From Clostridia bacterium (lineage in GTDB: Bacteria > Bacillota > Clostridia > Oscillospirales > Acutalibacteraceae): a DNA stretch of 18,178 bases. Shown here one piece after another: positions 7,776-17,500 of this stretch. Position 1 is the stretch's first letter. Each line of letters begins with the position of its first letter. The translations under genes and the position numbers were made by a program. The notes beneath the pieces are model-generated. The model was not told the origin of the DNA and did not search any database. It saw nothing but the letters and a program-made list of their open reading frames with translations. The DNA lies in contig JAILDS010000019.1 in the NCBI GenBank assembly GCA_024689165.1, positions 1 through 18,178 on the forward strand. Direction: 5' to 3'.

Positions 7776-7780
7776 GGAGA
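7776..7780 (+). promoter_or_regulatory. ribosome binding site deciding the start of the first GH38 gene
   Basis: GGAGA lies 5 nt before the ATG at 7786. It is formed partly by the in-frame ATG at 7774, which has no purine-rich site of its own. The second ATG is therefore the better start. Confidence 0.6.
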
Positions 7781-7785
7781 AAACA

Positions 7786-10302
7786 ATGCAGGATATATAT
7801 CTTATCGGCAACGCTCACCTCGACCCGGTCTGGCTCTGGCGCTGGCAGGAGGGGGCCGCGGAGGTGCTTCAGACCTTCCGCTCCGCCCTTGACAGGCTCA
7901 GCGAATACGACGGGTTCGTCTTCACCTGCTCCTCCGCCCGTTACTACCGCTGGGTAAAGGAGCTCAGGCCCGATATGTTCGAGGAGATAAAGCGGCGCGT
8001 CAGTGAGGGGCGCTGGGTAATAGTCAACGGCTGGTCCGTCCAGCCGGACTGCAACATGCCCGGCGCGGAGGGATTTGCGCGGCAGGGTCTGTACTCCCAG
8101 CTTTTCTATCATGAAAACTTCGGCGTCAAATGCACGACCGGCTACAACGTGGACTCCTTCGGGCACTCGCACGCCCTGCCCCAGATGCTGAAAAACTCGG
8201 GCATGGACTGCTACGTCATGATGCGCCCTTCCCCGGAGGAAAATCCGGATATCCCGAAGGGCGCGTTCATCTGGCGCGGCAGCGACGGGACAGAGATACT
8301 CACCTACCGGATACAGGAAAGCTATACGGCCAACGGCAAAAAAAGCATTGACGCCGCGATAGAAAGGGCCGTCGGGCTCGCCGAAGAGACCGGGACCCCG
8401 CAGATGCTCTTCTACGGCGTGGGCAACCACGGCGGAGGCCCGACCAAGGGAGATATAGAATATCTGCAGAAGGTCAACGAAGAAGAGCTCGGCGGCAGGC
8501 TGAAATTCTCAAGCCCGGACGAGTATTTCCTGCGCCTCGCGGAAGCACGCCCCGACCTGCCGGTCTGGAACGACGAGCTTCAGCACCACGCCTCCGGCTG
8601 TTACAGCGCGACCTCTCTTGTAAAACAGCTCAACAGAAAGACCGAGTCCGAGCTCGTCAACGCCGAGAAGTGGTCGACCGTCGCGGCGCTGGATCAGCCC
8701 GACGGAGCTCTGCGCGCAGCTTCCGGCGGCACCGCTGATTTTGCCGCCGCCTGGGACAAGGTCTGTTTCAACCATTTCCACGACATAATGTGCGGCTGCT
8801 CCTTTATGGAAGCTTACGACGATGTGCGCAACACCTACGGCGTGGCGCTGGACGTTGCCCGGAACAGGCAGTTCGCCGCTTTCGTAAAGATCGCTTCGAA
8901 GATCGACACCTGGATAGACGGCGTCGGCGATACCGTGAACGCCGACCGCCACTATGACGGTTCGCGCGATTTCCCGCGGCCTATGGTCGTTTTCAACCCG
9001 CTTTCATTCCCCGTCAGAGTGCCAGTCAGGGTCTACCACCCGTCACGGCGCGTGACCGACGAAAAGGGCCGCGACGTAATCTTCCAGAACGTACGCTCGT
9101 CCCGCTCGAACGACTCGCACCTTGACACGGTTTTCATCGCCGAGCTCCCCGCGCTCGGATACCGGACATTCCATCTCTACTGGCCCGAAGAAGAGTCCCC
9201 CGCCGCCGGTCTTCCGGCACCGGGCCCTGTCTGCGCGGGCATGACCGGCGGCGATCCGGAAGACGGATCGTGTTATATCGAAAATCAGAACATCCGCGCG
9301 GTTTTTGAAACAAAGACCGGAACGATCAGCTCTTTTGTCGACAAAAACACCGGGGCCGAGTACGTCGGTTCGAAAAACATCGCCGTGCCCACCGTCATCG
9401 ACGATCACGACACGGACACCTGGGCGCACGGCGTTTTCACCTTCCACAACGTCAAGGGCGTTATGGGATGCCGCGGGATGCAGGTCGTCGAGACCGGGCC
9501 CGCCCGTGCCGTCGTACGCGCCGAATACCGCTTCGGCAGCTCGTTCCTGTGGCAGGACTTCATCCTCTCCGACGGCGCGAGGACGCTGCGGGTAAAGTGC
9601 AAGGCGCTGTGGAACGACCCGTTCACAGTCCTCAAAATGGCGTTCCCGCTCGAGGGCTCCGACGCTGTTTCCACCTACGAGATACAGAACGGCTTTATAA
9701 AACGCCCGTGCTCCGGGACGGAAGAGCCTGCCCTGACCTGGGGCGACCTGACCGTGAGCGGCAGCAACGGCAGGCGAGGCCTCGCCGTCATCACTGACTC
9801 GAAATACAGCTACGACTGTCCGGGGACGGAGCTGCGCCTTACCTGCCTGAGGAACGTCATCTTCGCGGACCATTTCTCTAACCGGCCCGACGCGCTTTTC
9901 AACTTCACGGACGAGGGGCTCCAGCGTTTTGAATACGGCGTCTGCCCGCATTCCGGCGAGGCGGAGACGAGCTCTGTGCCCGCGGAGGCGCTTATTTTCA
10001 ACAACCGGCCCGACACCATCCCGGAGTCCTTCCACAAGGGCTGCGAGCCTCAGAGCAAAAGCTTTATCTCCGTTTCCGCCCCCAACGTGGTCCTGCAGGC
10101 GATGAAGCTGTGCGAGGACGGCTCAGGCGACGTTATTCTCAGGCTTTACGAGACCTCGGGCAGAGCGGTGAAAACTGCGATATTATGCGACGCCGCCGAC
10201 TGCGGCTTCTGGGCGGATTTCGCACCGAACGAGGTAAAGACCTTCCGCGTGGACGCGGACGGCAAAGCTGCAGAGACCGATTTCCTTGAAGGCATCTGCT
10301 GA
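7786..10302 (+). CDS. GH38 alpha-mannosidase
   Basis: 838 aa from ATG 7786; an upstream in-frame ATG at 7774 would add four residues. It is a retaining alpha-mannosidase that releases mannose from alpha-mannosides with a catalytic-site zinc. GH38 hallmarks are in order: the N-terminal HLDPVW (His11 and Asp13, zinc ligands), the nucleophile Asp123 in NVDSFGHSHALPQM (also a zinc ligand), and the distal FHDIMCG (His332, equivalent to HDAITGT). After the alpha/beta catalytic domain come a helical bundle (about 275-365) and long C-terminal beta-sandwich domains. There is no signal peptide, so it probably acts on imported oligosaccharides. It is the last gene of the left operon, 30 bp after the alpha-barrel protein and 19 bp before a strong terminator. 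It is only distantly similar to the second GH38 gene at 14536 (VDSFGH versus PDCFGF), so the two are not a recent duplicate. Exact linkage specificity cannot be read from sequence. Confidence 0.95.
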   Translation: MQDIYLIGNAHLDPVWLWRWQEGAAEVLQTFRSALDRLSEYDGFVFTCSSARYYRWVKELRPDMFEEIKRRVSEGRWVIVNGWSVQPDCNMPGAEGFARQGLYSQLFYHENFGVKCTTGYNVDSFGHSHALPQMLKNSGMDCYVMMRPSPEENPDIPKGAFIWRGSDGTEILTYRIQESYTANGKKSIDAAIERAVGLAEETGTPQMLFYGVGNHGGGPTKGDIEYLQKVNEEELGGRLKFSSPDEYFLRLAEARPDLPVWNDELQHHASGCYSATSLVKQLNRKTESELVNAEKWSTVAALDQPDGALRAASGGTADFAAAWDKVCFNHFHDIMCGCSFMEAYDDVRNTYGVALDVARNRQFAAFVKIASKIDTWIDGVGDTVNADRHYDGSRDFPRPMVVFNPLSFPVRVPVRVYHPSRRVTDEKGRDVIFQNVRSSRSNDSHLDTVFIAELPALGYRTFHLYWPEEESPAAGLPAPGPVCAGMTGGDPEDGSCYIENQNIRAVFETKTGTISSFVDKNTGAEYVGSKNIAVPTVIDDHDTDTWAHGVFTFHNVKGVMGCRGMQVVETGPARAVVRAEYRFGSSFLWQDFILSDGARTLRVKCKALWNDPFTVLKMAFPLEGSDAVSTYEIQNGFIKRPCSGTEEPALTWGDLTVSGSNGRRGLAVITDSKYSYDCPGTELRLTCLRNVIFADHFSNRPDALFNFTDEGLQRFEYGVCPHSGEAETSSVPAEALIFNNRPDTIPESFHKGCEPQSKSFISVSAPNVVLQAMKLCEDGSGDVILRLYETSGRAVKTAILCDAADCGFWADFAPNEVKTFRVDADGKAAETDFLEGIC

Positions 10303-10321
10303 CCTATACGAATAAAGAATC

Positions 10322-10350
10322 GCCGCGGCAGCGCTGCCGCGGCTTTTTTT
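10322..10350 (+). terminator. intrinsic terminator of the left operon
   Basis: A perfect 22-nt palindrome (10322-10343, arms GCCGCGGCAGC/GCTGCCGCGGC) is followed directly by seven T residues, 19 bp after the GH38 stop. On the minus strand it is followed by a weaker T-rich stretch (ATTCTTTATTC), so it may also stop transcripts of the convergent phosphoesterase gene. Confidence 0.93.
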
Positions 10351-10373
10351 GCAGGTTTTTATTCTTGTGACTT

Positions 10374-10395
10374 CGGCGGTATCCGCCGCTTTTTT
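10374..10395 (+). terminator. second, tandem intrinsic terminator
   Basis: CGGCGG, loop TAT and CCGCCG form a 6-bp GC stem, followed by CTTTTTT. It lies 30 bp after the first terminator and just before the 3' end of the convergent phosphoesterase gene. The orientation of the T tract makes it a plus-strand terminator that protects that gene from read-through. Confidence 0.75.
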
Positions 10396-10407
10396 ATGCC
10401 GGAATAA

Positions 10408-11241
10408 CTATATTACGGTGATTTCTCTGGCGACTCCCTCGTAAGCGCCTCCTGTCACGAACTGCGGGAGGGTCGGGGTGATATTGCTCTCGAAACTGAA
10501 GTGCAGGTGCCCTGTCAGGATCGCTTTGATCAGCGGCTCCGATCTGATGTAGTCGATCATTTCAAGCGTTGGCTCGTCGGGGCGCTGCTGATAGGCGCGG
10601 AACTCGCTGAAAGGCAGAAGGTGCTCTTCGTCGCAGCCGACGATGTACGCGCAGTCCGCACCCGGTATTGCCATGTGGTATTGGTACAGCGACTCCTCAA
10701 AAAGAGGATCATGGAAAGCAAGGATGATCGGCAGACCTTTTTCGGCCTCTTTTTTCAGTCTCCATAGCTGCCACTTCTCAAAAAGATAATAGCCGTTGTC
10801 GATACCGACTATATTCAGGCCGCCGACCCGGCGCGAGTTGAAAAACATCGGTACGCCGAAGCCGCCGCCCATCTCCATATAGCTGTTCATCCGGTAAGCT
10901 CTGTCCTCCCACGCCTCGCCGACGTAACGGGAGTATTCGTGATTGCCCGCGATGAAAAAGAAATCGGGGTCCTTGACGACCTCTCTGGCAAAATCCGTGT
11001 TCGCGTGGGAGACGAAGTCGGTCAGATCTCCCGTATGAACGAGCAGGTCGCAGTTCTCTTTGGCGTAAGCCCGGTGCTCGTTGAAATAATCGAGCCTTTT
11101 CGATCTGCTCATTCTTAAGGCAAGTTCGTGTTTGCGTTCGTCGTCGCGCTCGTCAACGAGCGCGAGGTGCGAATCCGTCACGTGAAGAAGCTTTACGGGC
11201 TTATCGAGCCCGATCTTAAGAGTGTTCTTTATCAGTTCCAT
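10408..11241 (-). CDS. calcineurin-like metallophosphoesterase
   Basis: 277 aa from the ATG at 11241. A di-metal phosphohydrolase of the calcineurin-like superfamily, probably cytoplasmic (no signal peptide). All five signature blocks are present: VTDSH (Asp23, His25), HTGDLTD (Asp72), AGNHE (Asn100, His101, Glu102), AFHDP and TGHLH near the C-terminus. The helical insert DERDDERKHELALRMSRS after block I and the long insert between AFHDP and TGHLH are not diagnostic of any subfamily I can name, so the substrate is unknown. The start follows AAAAGGAG with 6-nt spacing. The reading frame could extend to 11313, but that start would lie upstream of the predicted transcription start, within the -35 box. 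It is divergent from the GH106-like/GH38 pair and may be co-regulated with it. Confidence 0.93.
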   Translation of the reverse strand: MELIKNTLKIGLDKPVKLLHVTDSHLALVDERDDERKHELALRMSRSKRLDYFNEHRAYAKENCDLLVHTGDLTDFVSHANTDFAREVVKDPDFFFIAGNHEYSRYVGEAWEDRAYRMNSYMEMGGGFGVPMFFNSRRVGGLNIVGIDNGYYLFEKWQLWRLKKEAEKGLPIILAFHDPLFEESLYQYHMAIPGADCAYIVGCDEEHLLPFSEFRAYQQRPDEPTLEMIDYIRSEPLIKAILTGHLHFSFESNITPTLPQFVTGGAYEGVAREITVI

Positions 11242-11247
11242 GCCTTG

Positions 11248-11255
11248 CTCCTTTT
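11248..11255 (-). promoter_or_regulatory. ribosome binding site deciding the phosphoesterase start
   Basis: On the minus strand AAAAGGAG lies 6 nt before the ATG at 11241, a near-ideal site. It rules in this start over the longer frame from 11313. Confidence 0.88.
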
Positions 11256-11284
11256 CCGCGTCCGGCCAAAGGCCTTCTGTCGGG

Positions 11285-11313
11285 ATTATACCTTGTACGG
11301 AAACTATTATCAA
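11285..11313 (-). promoter_or_regulatory. sigma-A-type promoter of the phosphoesterase gene
   Basis: On the minus strand TTGATA (11313-11308), a 17-nt spacer and TATAAT (11290-11285) match the housekeeping consensus in 11 of 12... positions or close to it: the -10 box is perfect and the -35 box differs at one base (TTGACA). Transcription would start near 11278 and give a leader of about 37 nt before the ATG. Confidence 0.85.
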
Positions 11314-11340
11314 GAAAAAAACTGTTGAGTTTTTGTATTG
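11311..11340. repeat. imperfect inverted repeat between divergent promoters (candidate operator)
   Basis: CAAGAAAAAAAC (11311-11322) and GTTTTTGTATTG (11329-11340) are inverted copies matching at 10 of 12 positions, separated by TGTTGA. The element overlaps the end of the minus-strand -35 box (11308-11313) and covers the plus-strand -35 box (11325-11330). That geometry suits a single repressor or activator acting on both promoters. AT-rich repeats of this kind also arise by chance, so it is a candidate only. Confidence 0.4.
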
Positions 11341-11353
11341 AAAATGAGATAAT
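11325..11353 (+). promoter_or_regulatory. sigma-A-type promoter of the GH106-like/GH38 unit
   Basis: TTGAGT (11325-11330), a 17-nt spacer and GATAAT (11348-11353) fit a housekeeping promoter. The predicted start near 11360 leaves a leader of about 65 nt that becomes GC-rich. I see no clear riboswitch in it. The -35 boxes of this and the divergent promoter are 11 bp apart. Confidence 0.78.
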
Positions 11354-11425
11354 AAATTGCTTTGAAATATTTACGCCGATCGCTGCTTTTCGTCAGCTTT
11401 CGGCCGCCCGGACAGGAGGCAGAAC

Positions 11426-14400
11426 ATGCTTTACAAGAAAAACGCGGCTCCGGAACTCTCCGACGAGCTGTTCAGGAACCCGACCGCCGAATACAGAGGC
11501 ACGCCCTTCTGGGCATGGAATTCCCTGCTCACCGCCGACGAGCTGAAACGTCAGATTGACGTATTCAGGCAGATGGGGCTCGGCGGCTTCCATATGCACG
11601 TGCGCACCGGTCTCGAAAACGAGTACCTCTCGGACGAGTACATGGACCTTGTCAGGACCTGCGTCGAAAAGGCGAAGGAGGAAGGGATGCTCGCCTGGCT
11701 GTACGACGAGGACCGCTGGCCCTCCGGCGCGGCGGGCGGCATCGTCACAAAGGATGAGCGCTTCCGCGCAAGATACCTGCTGTTTACAAACGTTTTCGAC
11801 GCAGCTGCTTACACCCCGAACGCCTCGGGCGCGGTCGGCGGCAGGAGCGGCAAAGGCACGCTGCTCGCCTGCTACGACGTGACGCTCGACGCGGACGGTT
11901 ACCTCCTGGGTTACCGGCGTATCGACGCGGACGAGGAAGCGAAGGGGCAGAAATGGTTCGCCCTGCTCGAGGTCTCGCAGCCCTCCTCATGGTACAACAA
12001 CCAGACCTATGCCGACACCCTGAACCCCGACGCCATACGCCGTTTCGTCTCGGTCACGCACGAAAGATACAGGCAGGTCGTCGGAAGCGAATTCGACAAA
12101 GTCGTCCCGGCCATTTTCACGGACGAACCGCAGTTCACAAGAAAACAGCGTCTCGGGAAATCGATCCCCGACGGAAAGGCGGAGGTATGCATTCCGTGGA
12201 CCGACGCGGTGCCCGAAAAATACAGAGCCGTTTACGGCGAAGACCCGCTGGACTCCCTGCCGGAGCTTTTCTGGGAAAAACGGGACGGGGTATCCGTCGC
12301 CAGATACCGTTACCACGACTTTATTACTGAGCTGTTCGCGTCGTCCTTTTCGGACGTCATAGGCGCGTGGTGCGAAAAAAACAACATCAGCCTCACCGGG
12401 CACATGATGGAAGAACCGTCCCTGCACAGCCAGACGGCCGCCATTGGCGAAGCGATGCGTTCATACCGGGGCTTCGGGCTGCCGGGCATAGACCTGCTGT
12501 GCAACAGCCACGAGTTCACGACCGCGAAACAGTGCCAGAGCGCAGCCCGCCAGCTCGGCCGCGAGGGGCAGCTGTCCGAGCTGTACGGCGTGACCGGCTG
12601 GGACTGCGATTTCCGCACGTACAAGCATCAGGGCGACTGGCAGGCGGCGCTGGGCATAAGCGTCCGCGTGCCTCATCTGTCATGGTACGCGATGAAGGGC
12701 GCCGCTAAGCGCGACTACCCCGCCTCCATCAGTTACCAGAGCCCGTGGTGGAAGGAGTACAGCGCAGTCGAGGACCATTTCGCCCGGGTCAATACCGCCG
12801 TCACAAGGGGCGTTCCCGTCTGCCGTATCGGCGTCGTCCACCCCGTTGAGAGCTACTGGCTGCATTGGGGCCCGCTCGACAAGACGAACGGCGTGTGCGA
12901 AGACCTTGACTCAAGGTTCAGAAGCCTCACGGACGACCTGCTTACCAACGGGATCGATTTCGACTTTATCAGCGAGGGACTGACGCAGTCTGTCGGCGCA
13001 GGCGTAACCGAAGCAGATGATTCCGGCAGGCCATGCCTTACCGTCGGCAGAATGTCGTATCCCGTCGTCATCGTACCCGCCTGCGAAACGCTCAGGAGCG
13101 CGACTCTCGACCTGCTGGAACGGTTCAGGGACGCGGGCGGCAGGCTCATCTTCCTCGGAGCTGCCCCGACTCTCGTCGACGCTGTCCCGTCCTGCAGGGC
13201 AAAAGCCCTGTATGACAGAAGCGAACAAGTCGCTTTTTCGCGCAATTCCATCCTCAGCGCCCTTAAAAACGAGCGCGAGGTAGAGCTGAGGTATCCCGAC
13301 GGCAGGCTCGCGGGCGAGTTCATATGCAGGCTCAATCAGGACGGCGGCAGCCGCTGGCTGTTCATAGCCCGTTCGCGCATGCCGGGCAACAAACACCTGA
13401 CGGACAGAAAACACGTTTCCATAAGGCTCAGGGGCGAGTTCAGCCCCGTGTGGTACGATACCGAAAGCGGCGATATTATCCCCGTCGGCGCGGACTACTC
13501 CGACGGCTTCACGACGGTGAAACGCGTTTTTTACGGTCACGACTCGCTGCTTCTCAAGCTCGTTCCGGGAAGGGCCGACGCCCCCGCGGAGTATGGCGAA
13601 GCCCCGGACGGCGAATGGCTCCCCGCAGGTCAGCCCGAGGGCTGCGAGTTGTCCGAAAAGAACGTCCTTCTGCTCGACATGGCCGAATACAGCCTCGACG
13701 GCGGCGCTTTCGAGCCGCGCGAAGAGATACTGCGGCTCGACAACATCTGCCGTGAAAAGCTCGGGTTCGAAAAGCGCGGCGGTCACTGCGTCCAGCCGTG
13801 GGCGCTTGAAAAAGAGGTCCCAGCGCACAGTATCACGCTCAGGTTCACCTTCGAGTCCTCACTCAACGTTTCCGGCGCCGAGCTCTGTCTTGAGGACGCG
13901 GACAAGGCTCAGATCGTCTTCAACGGTGAAAAAGTCAGCAACGACGTTATCGGAAACTACGTTGATATATCCATCGGCAGGGTCGCCCTGCCGGACGTCA
14001 AAAAGGGCGTCAACACCCTTCTGATAACCCTGCCCTTCGGCAGGACGACCAACACCGAGGCCGTTTACCTCATCGGCGATTTCGGCGTTTCGGTCACGGG
14101 CGACCGCGCCGTGATGACCGATAAGCCCGCGAACGTCCGCTTCGGCGATCTGACGGCTCAGGGCTTCCCGTTCTACGGCGGCGCGGTGACGTACAGGTTC
14201 CGCGCCGAGGCGAGGAACGGAAGGCTCGTCCTCCGAGCGACAGACTACAACGGCGCCTGCGTAAAGGTCAGGGTCGACGGCGAAGTCCGGGGCAGGATCA
14301 TCTATCAGCCGTATATCCTCGCCGTCGACGGTCTTTCTGACGGCGAACATGAGGTGGAGCTGGAGCTGTTCATCCACCGCTACAACACCTTCGGTTCTCT

Positions 14401-14536
14401 GCACCTCGTCAACGAGTTCGAAACGTGGTACGGCCCGAACGTATGGGAAACGACAGGCGAGAACTGGTCGTACGAATACGTTCTCCGCAAAACGGGCATC
14501 ATGAAAGAGCCGGAGATCTGCCGGCCGGTGAACTGA
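11426..14536 (+). CDS. putative glycoside hydrolase, GH106-like (alpha-L-rhamnosidase-related)
   Basis: 1036 aa, with an excellent ribosome binding site (AGGAGG, 11414-11419, 6-nt spacing). The N-terminal block FRNPTAEYRGTPFWAWNSLL, then a QMGLGGFHMHVRTGL strand and DEDRWPSG (Asp94-Gly101), resembles the start of GH106-type TIM-barrel enzymes, which cleave alpha-L-rhamnosides. Other conserved-looking acidic blocks are FTDEPQF (Asp233, Glu234), GHMMEEPSLHSQ (His326, Glu329, Glu330) and YGVTGWDCDF; some should be catalytic, but I cannot assign roles. Residues about 800-1036 are beta-rich, with a carbohydrate-binding-like jelly-roll (about 920-1005). There is no signal peptide, so it is probably cytoplasmic. 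Its TGA overlaps the ATG of the downstream GH38 gene by one base, indicating strict co-expression and likely action on the same glycan. The broad glycosidase call is good; the family and sugar specificity are uncertain. Confidence 0.85.
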   Translation: MLYKKNAAPELSDELFRNPTAEYRGTPFWAWNSLLTADELKRQIDVFRQMGLGGFHMHVRTGLENEYLSDEYMDLVRTCVEKAKEEGMLAWLYDEDRWPSGAAGGIVTKDERFRARYLLFTNVFDAAAYTPNASGAVGGRSGKGTLLACYDVTLDADGYLLGYRRIDADEEAKGQKWFALLEVSQPSSWYNNQTYADTLNPDAIRRFVSVTHERYRQVVGSEFDKVVPAIFTDEPQFTRKQRLGKSIPDGKAEVCIPWTDAVPEKYRAVYGEDPLDSLPELFWEKRDGVSVARYRYHDFITELFASSFSDVIGAWCEKNNISLTGHMMEEPSLHSQTAAIGEAMRSYRGFGLPGIDLLCNSHEFTTAKQCQSAARQLGREGQLSELYGVTGWDCDFRTYKHQGDWQAALGISVRVPHLSWYAMKGAAKRDYPASISYQSPWWKEYSAVEDHFARVNTAVTRGVPVCRIGVVHPVESYWLHWGPLDKTNGVCEDLDSRFRSLTDDLLTNGIDFDFISEGLTQSVGAGVTEADDSGRPCLTVGRMSYPVVIVPACETLRSATLDLLERFRDAGGRLIFLGAAPTLVDAVPSCRAKALYDRSEQVAFSRNSILSALKNEREVELRYPDGRLAGEFICRLNQDGGSRWLFIARSRMPGNKHLTDRKHVSIRLRGEFSPVWYDTESGDIIPVGADYSDGFTTVKRVFYGHDSLLLKLVPGRADAPAEYGEAPDGEWLPAGQPEGCELSEKNVLLLDMAEYSLDGGAFEPREEILRLDNICREKLGFEKRGGHCVQPWALEKEVPAHSITLRFTFESSLNVSGAELCLEDADKAQIVFNGEKVSNDVIGNYVDISIGRVALPDVKKGVNTLLITLPFGRTTNTEAVYLIGDFGVSVTGDRAVMTDKPANVRFGDLTAQGFPFYGGAVTYRFRAEARNGRLVLRATDYNGACVKVRVDGEVRGRIIYQPYILAVDGLSDGEHEVELELFIHRYNTFGSLHLVNEFETWYGPNVWETTGENWSYEYVLRKTGIMKEPEICRPVN

Positions 14537-17500
14537 TGGGCGGGATAAAACACGTCCACACGGTCGCGACGGCGCATCTTGACACGGTCTGGAACTGGGA
14601 TTTTGAAACGACCATACGCCGGTACATACCCCATACTCTGCGGAGCAACTTCCGTCTTTTCGAAAAGCACCCGGATTACGTCTTCAATTTCGAGGGCGCG
14701 TTCCGTTACGCTCTGATGGAAGAATACTATCCCGAGGAATTCGAAAAGCTCAGACAATACGTCGCCGCAGGCAAATGGTATCCGGCGGGGGCCGCGTGGG
14801 AAAACGGCGACGTGAACGTCCCGTCACCGGAGGCTCTGTTCCGTAATTTCCTTCTCGGGAACGACTATTTTGAAAAGAAGTTCGGCATCAGGAGCAGGGA
14901 CGTCTTTTTGCCGGATTGCTTCGGCTTCGGCTTCGCGCTGCCCTCCGTCGCCGCGCACAGCAACCTGTTGGGCTTTACGACGCAGAAGCTGACCTGGGGC
15001 AGCGCCTGCGGGATCCCCTTCGACTTCGGCAAATGGTACGGCCCGGACGGGAAATACATTCTGGCGAGCCTGAGACCCGGCAATTATTTTTCGATACTTC
15101 GCGACCTGCGCTCGAACCGGCGCGTAAAAAACAAGCTTGCGGAAAACGAGCGTTTCGGCGTTGACTCCACCGTAGTGTTCCACGGCGTGGGCGACAGGGG
15201 CGGCTCGCCCTTTCCGATATCCGTTTCCCTTATGGACAGGAACATCAGGCTCAACGACAGCTCCCGCGTCAAGGTGCACTCCTCGCGGTCGGACGCGCTT
15301 TTCGAAGAATGGATGACGGAAAAGACCGAAACGGACCGGGACAGGCTGCCCTCGCACAGAAGCGAGCTGCTTCTGACGAACCACGGCACAGGCGGATATA
15401 CGTCGAGAGCAATAAGCAAGCGCTGGAACGCCCGCGGGGAACAGCTTGCAGACATGGCAGAACGCGCCGCGGTCGCCGCTTTCTGGCTCGGCGCGGCGGA
15501 ATACCCCGAAGAACAGCTCAATACGGCGTGGAAACGGCTCATCTGTCACCAGTTCCACGACGATCTTCCCGGCACGTCAATACAGAAAGCCTATCTGCGC
15601 TCATGGAACGACTACGGGCTGTCCATGAACCAGTTTTCCGGCGAATACGAGGCCTCCTGCGCGGCTGTCGCGGGGATGCTCGGAACCGACTCGCAGCCGG
15701 GCGTACCGTTAGTTGTTAACAACCCCATGGAGCTTGCGAGAAAAGACGTAGTGACCGCTTACGCCGATCCCGGCAGGGGTATTCGGCCCTCCGGCGTCGT
15801 TATCGTCGACGCGGAAGGGAACGAAACGCCGTCTCAGATCGTCTCACAAAAGAACGGGAAGGCAGAGGTCGCGTTCATTGCCGACATGCCCCCGTATTCA
15901 TATAAGGTATATTACGCCCGGTTCACAGAGCAGAAACAAGACTCAGCCGAAAAAGAAACGTCGGACAACGAGCTTGAAAACGAGCGTTACCGCGTCAGGC
16001 TCGACAGTAACGGCGACGTCGCCTCGATCTTCGACAAAGAACTTGACCGGGAGCTGCTCGCCGCGCCGGTCGCGCTCGGAATCTTCGACTATAAAGGCAG
16101 CTGGATGTACCCGGCGTGGGAGCTCGATTACAGTCAGACGATCAGAACGCCCGACCGGACCCCGAAGCTCGTGGGCATGAGCGTGGTCGAAAACGGCCCG
16201 GTCCGACGGAAGATACGCGTCGTCCAGCGCTGCGGGGATTCGGTCTTTACGAACGATATCTCTCTCGCCGCCGGCAGCGACCGGGTCGAGGTGGACTGTG
16301 AGTTCGACTGGCAAAGCCGTAAAACACTGTGTAAAAACGTCTTCGCCTTTACCGCGAACAACGAGGAGGCGACATTCGATCTCGGGCTCGGGGCAATAAG
16401 GCGCAAAAACGCGAGACCGGAGCTTTACGAGGTCCCCGCGCAGAGATGGGTCGACCTGACCGACGGCTCCGGCGAGTTCGGGGTCTCGGTCATAAGCGAC
16501 TGCAAATACGGGTGGGACAAATTCAACAACAATACCCTGCGAATGACGGTCGTCCACACTCCGCAGAACAACTCCCGAGCGACCTCCATGCAGAGCATGA
16601 TGGAACTCGGGCTCAACCGTTACTCCTACGCGATATGCTCCCACGGCGGAAACGACCTGACGCGCATCCAGGCGTCGGCGCGGGAGTTCATCGCGCCTAT
16701 GGAGGTTTTCGCCGCCGAAAGGCACGACGGCCGCCTTTTTTCGGAGAACGCAGACTCAAGCGGCTTCGGGACAGGCTCGGTCAGCTTCGGCGGGATCTCC
16801 GACCCCGGCGTTATCGTCAGGGCGGTCAAAAAGGCCGAAAACTCCGACGAGATCGTCGTACGCGTCAACGAGGGGGCGAACAGGCGTCATGAGAGCGTAA
16901 GGCTCACTCTAGGCGCGGGCATAGCCTCAGCCCGAGAGATATACGCTTCCGAGGAAGCTCTCGGCGAGGCAGAGGTCTCACACGGCAGTCTTGTTTTCGA
17001 CGTCGGTCCGTATGAGGTCAGAAGCTTCGCCCTGACCCTCCTGCCCTCCCCCTTCGAGCCTGTCCGCCCGTTTGAGCAGGTCCCCGTCGGCATGCCCGGC
17101 GGCTGCAGCGTTTTCAGTCCGCGCTCTGAAAAGCCGGGCGGCGCGATCCCTTGCACGGGCTTTGCGATCCCGTCCGAGCTCGCGCCCTGCGTCATAAGCT
17201 CCGGCGGCGTCGATTTCCCGGTCGACAAACAGCTCGGCGCAACGCTCTGCGACGCTCAGACGGTAACTCTCCCACCCGGCACGGAAAAGCTCGTTATACT
17301 TGCCGCAAGCATTGACGGCGACAGGACGTTCAGGTTCGGCGTCGGCGATACGTCTGTCGAAATCAAAGCCGCCGACGTCAAAGAACGCCCGTTTTCATGG
17401 GACCTGTATTCTATGAAGCGCACCGCGAAGATAAAAACGGACCCGTTCGGCTGGGAATGCACTCATACGCGCTCGGCCTCGGGCGACGACTGCGGCCGCC

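Noticed and set aside
6118..8430. A 770-codon open frame on the minus strand.
   Set aside because: It lies opposite two well-supported plus-strand genes and has no family motifs. Long antisense frames are common in DNA with this GC-rich third-position bias.
11242..11313. Longer N-terminus for the phosphoesterase.
   Set aside because: The added codons cover the -10 box and leader, and a strong ribosome binding site serves the ATG at 11241.
14425..14535. Longer N-terminus for the second GH38.
   Set aside because: It lies wholly within the 3' end of the GH106-like gene, and the HLDTVW motif sits at the usual distance from the ATG at 14536.
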